A stretch of DNA of 30,738 bases, taken from contig JBPCJB010000125.1 of NCBI GenBank assembly GCA_051005735.1, forward strand, positions 1 through 30,738, in the 5' to 3' direction. Position numbers and translations under genes: made by a program. This DNA is from Gaiellasilicea sp051005735. GTDB taxonomy: Bacteria; Actinomycetota; Thermoleophilia; Gaiellales; Gaiellaceae. The notes beneath the pieces were generated by a model that saw only the letters and a program-made list of their open reading frames with translations, did no database searches and had not been told where the DNA came from. The stretch's first letter is position 1; every line of letters begins with the position of its first letter. Shown here piece by piece: positions 30,285 to 30,738 of this stretch.

Positions 30285-30386
30285 ATGCGCAGCGAGACGA
30301 GCGAGCCCTCGCACGCATGCTCACCGATCGTCACGAAGTTGGCTCACATCTGTGACACAGCCGTGACAGTTCTCGAGCGAGGCTGA
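30285..30386 (+). CDS. Candidate 33-residue small ORF upstream of the comEA-like gene
   Basis: The ORF has a good ribosome-binding site (AGGAGAGA, about nine bases before the ATG) and ends four bases before the next ATG, so the two could be translationally coupled. It encodes 33 residues with two cysteines (at 12 and 23) and no recognised motif. It contains the MtrA-type site at 30352-30367, which argues that the DNA may be regulatory rather than coding. The preceding 91 bases (30194-30284), after leuS, show only weak G-C hairpins. Confidence 0.3.
   Translation: MRSETSEPSHACSPIVTKLAHICDTAVTVLERG
30352..30367 (+). promoter_or_regulatory. GTGAC-N6-GTGAC site (MtrA-type)
   Basis: A perfect direct repeat, GTGAC-ACAGCC-GTGAC, fits the GTNAC-N6-GTNAC box known for MtrA. 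A further TCACA-TC-TGTGA inverted repeat overlaps its left edge. It lies 23 bases before the comEA-like ATG. No clear -10 follows. Confidence 0.4.
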
Positions 30387-30390
30387 GGTC

Positions 30391-30738
30391 ATGCCCTCCC
30401 TGCCTGTCACGCGAAGCCACGCCCTCGCGCTCGCGGTCGGACTGCTCGCGCTGCTCGCCGTGGCGGGCCGGACGCTCATGGGCACCGGATCGTCCTCCAC
30501 CGAGCCCGCGGGGGCGCTCGTCGCCACGCGATCCCCGGCTGCCGTCTCGCGGCTCGTCGTCCACGTCACCAGCGCGGTGGCGCAGCAAGGGCTCTACCGG
30601 CTGAAGGAGGGCGCCAGAGTCGCCGACGCCGTCGTTCGCGCGGGAGGGACGACGGCGTTGGCCGACCCCCCAGCCGTGAAACTCGCCGCACCGCTCGCCA
30701 ACAGGATGTAGGTTCTGATACCAAGTCGGGTCGCCGGT
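30391..30738 (+). pseudogene. ComEA-like competence protein with an in-frame TAG, continuing past the window
   Basis: The N-terminus is a signal anchor (LALAVGLLALLAVAG), followed by the SLBB-type domain of ComEA: RLVVHVTSAVAQQGLYRLKEGARVADAVVRAGG and PPAVKLAAPLAN. ComEA binds incoming DNA at the membrane. After 106 codons the frame meets TAG (30709-30711), yet the next nine codons to the window edge read V-L-I-P-S-R-V-A-G, the normal family continuation; homologues commonly have Gln at the stop position, so CAG to TAG would explain it. The DNA-binding helix-hairpin-helix part lies beyond the window. The gene is either broken, mis-sequenced, or read through. GCGAGG eight bases before the ATG supports the start. 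Confidence 0.7.

Overview
The window reads as one contiguous piece of a very GC-rich chromosome from an actinobacterium. A member of the Thermoleophilia (Gaiellales/Solirubrobacterales type) is my best guess. The support is indirect: an FbiC (CofG/CofH fusion) for coenzyme F420, branched-chain amino-acid-type ABC transport, a secreted propeller/Ig-like/RTX protein, many GTG starts, GTGA/ATGA gene overlaps, and apparently leaderless promoters of the form TAnnnT followed closely by a start codon. No marker gene fixes the taxon. There are no mobile elements, CRISPR arrays, tRNAs or rRNAs.

Layout. Positions 1-5829 (minus) hold a tightly packed catabolic operon, read from right to left: lactate 2-monooxygenase-like flavoprotein, alpha/beta hydrolase, a large and a small acyl-CoA dehydrogenase, an NTF2/SnoaL-like protein, a cupin, and an acyl-CoA ligase cut by the window edge. 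A divergent ACAD10/11-type acyl-CoA dehydrogenase follows (5848-7053, plus). Positions 7214-8754 (minus) carry a membrane fatty-acid desaturase followed by a deiodinase/redoxin-like selenoprotein. Positions 8820-13537 (plus) are a complete LivG-F-H-M-K uptake system. They are followed by fbiC (13609-15966) and a large secreted repeat protein (16010-18481). Positions 18488-20408 (minus) are hisA, a DsbA/FrnE-like selenoprotein and an MBL-like protein of unknown function. Positions 20431-26199 (plus) are a TrpR-like regulator gene and hisG-hisD-hisC/B fusion-hisH-hisF-hisIE. Then come lysA (minus), leuS (plus, behind a probable attenuator) and the start of a comEA-like gene.

The most notable results are as follows. 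(1) Two genes have an in-frame UGA exactly where a redox-active Cys belongs (FGSYT-U-PPF and DYI-U-PFC). Each has a hairpin at the expected bacterial SECIS distance, so both are predicted selenoproteins. Ordinary gene calling would split or truncate them. (2) A six-codon leader ORF, MKQLLS with tandem CTT-CTT leucine codons, lies before an intrinsic-terminator-like hairpin with six T residues directly ahead of leuS. This suggests leucine-responsive attenuation. (3) HisC and HisB are fused in one reading frame with no internal start. (4) A 10-bp palindrome (TAGCATGCTA) supplies symmetric -10 elements to the divergent hisA and TrpR-like genes. (5) Two GTNAC-N6-GTNAC sites of MtrA type sit in intergenic DNA, one before a structured stretch that has no recognised gene. 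(6) The comEA-like gene is interrupted by an in-frame TAG at a position where homologues commonly have Gln.

Together the genes cover carboxylic-acid catabolism and uptake, membrane-lipid desaturation, F420 synthesis, histidine and lysine synthesis, and leucine charging. Histidine biosynthesis is complete here except for histidinol-phosphate phosphatase.
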